Origin: Planctomycetota bacterium | GTDB lineage: Bacteria; Planctomycetota; UBA1135; GCA-002686595 | DNA: 6,732 nt | Reading direction: 5' to 3' | Assembly: GCA_027623615.1 (NCBI GenBank) | Contig: JAQBVH010000182.1 | Coordinates: forward strand, 1 to 6,732 | In this document: positions 4,950 through 6,732 of the stretch, in pieces | Layout: each line of letters starts with the position of its first letter | Numbering within the stretch: position 1 is the stretch's first letter | The notes under the pieces: generated by a model | The model's input: only the letters and a program-made list of their open reading frames with translations | Databases searched by the model: none | Told to the model about the DNA's origin: nothing | Position numbers and translations under genes: made by a program

Positions 4950-6732
4950 ATGAGCAAGCGCAAGAAGAACAATGGTGCCCTGCTGTTCGGGCTGGTGATC
5001 GCCGCCCTGGCGACGGTCGGCTACGGGGCCGGTCAGGGGTGGTTCGAGGCGGCCGAGAAGGCGGCCCTCGAGGGCGTGCCCGTGCGGCGCGGACCCCTGC
5101 GCATCAGCGAGCTGACGCGGGGCAACCTCAAGGCCAAGGACGCCGTCAAGATCATCAACCAGTTCGAGGGCAACGCCTCGTTGATCTACCTCCGGGAGGA
5201 GGGCGAGATCAAGGCCGGTGATCTGGTCTACGAGATCGACACCAAGGAGCTCAAGGACTACCAGGAGAGCCAGGACCTCGAAGTCAAGGCGGCCGAGGCG
5301 GCCCTGATCAAGTCCATCAAGGAGTACGAGATCCAGGAGATCCAGAACCAGACGGACATGGACGAGGCCAAGCTCGCCCTGGCCCTGGCCAAGCTCGACC
5401 TCGCCAAGTTCGTGGACCTCGAGGAGATCCCCGAGAACTACGACCCTGCCCTCCACGACGCCCCCATCGAAGGGGAGTGGGCCCACGAGCTGGCCCAAGC
5501 CGAGGAGTCGATCAAGATGGCGACCCTGACCTTGGCCCAGGACGAGGAGACCCACCGCTGGACCAAGGTGCTCTACGACCAGGGTTACGCCCAGCGCACG
5601 GAGCTCGACCGGGACAAGCTCTCGGTGGAGGGCAGCAAGATCAAGCTCGAGCAGGCGCAGCGCGAGTTCGTGCTCGCGCGCAAGTACGGGTACCAGCGCA
5701 AGCTGGCGGAGCTCCAGGCCGAGGTCCAGCGCCGCTCGCGCGACATCCTCAAGGTCGAGAAGCAGGCCGTCGCGCGCTTGGCGGACATGGAGTCCGAGCG
5801 TGAGGAGGACCGCTATCGACTTGGGCGGGAGAAGGAGCGCTTTGCCGACATCATCGAGCAACTCGCCTACGGGAAGATGGTGGCGCCGATCGACGGCACC
5901 CTGGTCTACACCCGCGCGAAGAGCCGCTACGGCGGCGGCGAGGTCCCCCAGGAAGGTGGCTCGGTCCACGAGCGCCAGGAGATCGCCTCGATACCCCGCG
6001 AAGGAGGCATGACCGTTGAGGTCAGCCTGCACGAGACCAAGCTGGACAACGTCTTCGCTGGCCAAAAGGCAATGGTCAAGGTGGACGCCATCCCCGAGAG
6101 GGTCTTCGAAGGTCAGGTGATCAAGGTCGCAAGCGTGGCCGACTCGGGCAGCTGGATGAGCAACCCGAACCAGCGCCTCTACATGACCGAGATCACCCTC
6201 AACGAGGCCATTCCCGCCATGCGGCCGGGGATGTCCTGCGAGGTCGAGATCCTGGTCGAGGACATGGAGGACGTTCTCTACGTCCCGCGCCAGTCCGTGC
6301 ACATGGACGGCCGCAAGACGGTCTGCTTCGTCGTCGAGGACGGCCAGGTGGTCGTGCGTGAAGTCAGGACCGGCGCTGACAACTCCAAGTGGGTCGTCAT
6401 CGAGGAGGGGATCAGCGAAGGCGCCACCGTCCTGCTCGCGCCCCCCGCCAGCTGGCAGCCCGCCGCGCCCGACGAGGCGGAGCCCTTCCCGGGCGGCAAG
6501 GTCGACGCCACGCCGCGCCCGGAGCGCGCCATCACCGGTGAGGACCGGGGCGCCGATGCGACCGCGGCCGGTGGCATGTCCGCGGACCAGCGCAAGAAGA
6601 TGATGGTGGAGTTCCAGAAGCTCAGCCCTGAAGAGCAGAAGGCCAAGCTGGAGGAGTACCGGCAGATGAGTGGCGGCGGCTCCTCCGCGCCCGGCGGTCG
6701 CGAGGGCGCCGGTCGCGAAGGCGGCGGTCGCG
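4950..6732 (+). CDS. HlyD/MacA-type periplasmic adaptor (membrane-fusion protein) of an efflux system, 3' end missing
   Basis: 594 residues are visible from ATG 4950 and the frame is still open at the window edge. It bridges an inner-membrane pump to the TolC-type channel encoded just upstream. A basic MSKRKKNN start precedes one membrane anchor (about residues 9-27). The first lipoyl half is at about 66-100 (VKIINQFEGNASLIYLREEG, then GDLVYEID). A long charged helical hairpin with coiled-coil character runs from about 100 to 305. The second lipoyl half starts at MVAPIDGTLVY (310-320). The beta-barrel domain begins near Met354 (MTVEVSLHETKLDNVFAGQ) and contains the PGMSCEVEILV strand. A membrane-proximal domain spans about 443-498 (LYVPRQSVHMDG to LAPP). 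Then comes a Pro-rich linker, a charged helix (543-573, with KLSPEEQKAKLEEY) and a Gly/Arg/Glu repeat tail. The domain order matches adaptors that serve MacB-like ABC pumps. The tail is absent from classical MacA. The pump gene is expected downstream. Confidence 0.92.
   Translation, partial: MSKRKKNNGALLFGLVIAALATVGYGAGQGWFEAAEKAALEGVPVRRGPLRISELTRGNLKAKDAVKIINQFEGNASLIYLREEGEIKAGDLVYEIDTKELKDYQESQDLEVKAAEAALIKSIKEYEIQEIQNQTDMDEAKLALALAKLDLAKFVDLEEIPENYDPALHDAPIEGEWAHELAQAEESIKMATLTLAQDEETHRWTKVLYDQGYAQRTELDRDKLSVEGSKIKLEQAQREFVLARKYGYQRKLAELQAEVQRRSRDILKVEKQAVARLADMESEREEDRYRLGREKERFADIIEQLAYGKMVAPIDGTLVYTRAKSRYGGGEVPQEGGSVHERQEIASIPREGGMTVEVSLHETKLDNVFAGQKAMVKVDAIPERVFEGQVIKVASVADSGSWMSNPNQRLYMTEITLNEAIPAMRPGMSCEVEILVEDMEDVLYVPRQSVHMDGRKTVCFVVEDGQVVVREVRTGADNSKWVVIEEGISEGATVLLAPPASWQPAAPDEAEPFPGGKVDATPRPERAITGEDRGADATAAGGMSADQRKKMMVEFQKLSPEEQKAKLEEYRQMSGGGSSAPGGREGAGREGGGR
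6696..6732 (+). repeat. 15-base tandem repeat at the 3' end of the adaptor gene
   Basis: GGTCGCG recurs at 6696, 6711 and 6726, an exact 15-base period, with the rest of the unit nearly identical (GAGGGCGCC then GAAGGCGGC). Because 15 is a multiple of 3 it encodes five-residue units GREGA, GREGG and the start of a third, GR. The array is cut by the window edge, so the copy number is unknown. Confidence 0.75.

Noticed and set aside
2973..6302. Antisense open frame of 1109 codons opposite the exporter genes
   Set aside because: Its codons are exact reverse complements of the sense codons of both exporter genes, so it stays open simply because TTA, CTA and TCA are avoided in this GC-rich genome. 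The predicted protein is low-complexity (Leu/Val/Gly/Asp/His), crosses an intergenic region and has no recognisable domain, whereas the sense strand has clear TolC and adaptor domains.

Overview
The window is about 70% GC and all genes lie on the plus strand. It is most likely from a planctomycete (Planctomycetota). That placement rests mainly on the last two genes: a TolC-type outer-membrane lipoprotein and a HlyD/MacA-type adaptor. Both carry sequence signatures I associate with planctomycete exporters, for example TQPLLRGAGRR, LTLERWQF, MVAPIDGTLVY and a long helical hairpin. This is recall of family patterns, not a search, and another high-GC didermic phylum cannot be excluded.

Layout. 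(1) 1-657 is the 3' end of a gene cut by the window edge; its visible part is soluble and was not firmly recognised, possibly the C-terminal domain of a membrane glycosyltransferase. (2) 654-2339 encodes a multi-pass membrane protein that looks like a GT-C-fold glycosyltransferase. Its GTG start overlaps the previous stop by 4 bases, so the two genes are probably translationally coupled. (3) A 67-base gap contains a perfect AT-rich palindrome (2349-2363) resembling a LacI-family operator, followed by a clear ribosome binding site. (4) 2407-3147 encodes a small, probably exported protein of unknown family. (5) 3148-3320 is the only sizeable non-coding stretch; it holds a possible -10 element and a compact hairpin in front of the next gene. 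(6) 3321-4943 encodes the TolC-family lipoprotein. (7) 4950-6732 (open at the right edge) encodes the membrane-fusion adaptor, 6 bases downstream, with an unusual C-terminal tail that ends in a 15-base tandem repeat.

How they work together. The last two genes supply the outer-membrane channel and periplasmic adaptor of a tripartite exporter. The inner-membrane pump is not in the window and would be expected just downstream, probably a MacB-like ABC transporter. The first two genes form a separate unit probably concerned with glycan or lipid-linked sugar transfer at the membrane. I see no RNA genes, CRISPR arrays, insertion sequences or phage genes. The region looks like ordinary chromosomal envelope genes; the less usual points are the palindrome, the unknown exported protein and the adaptor tail.
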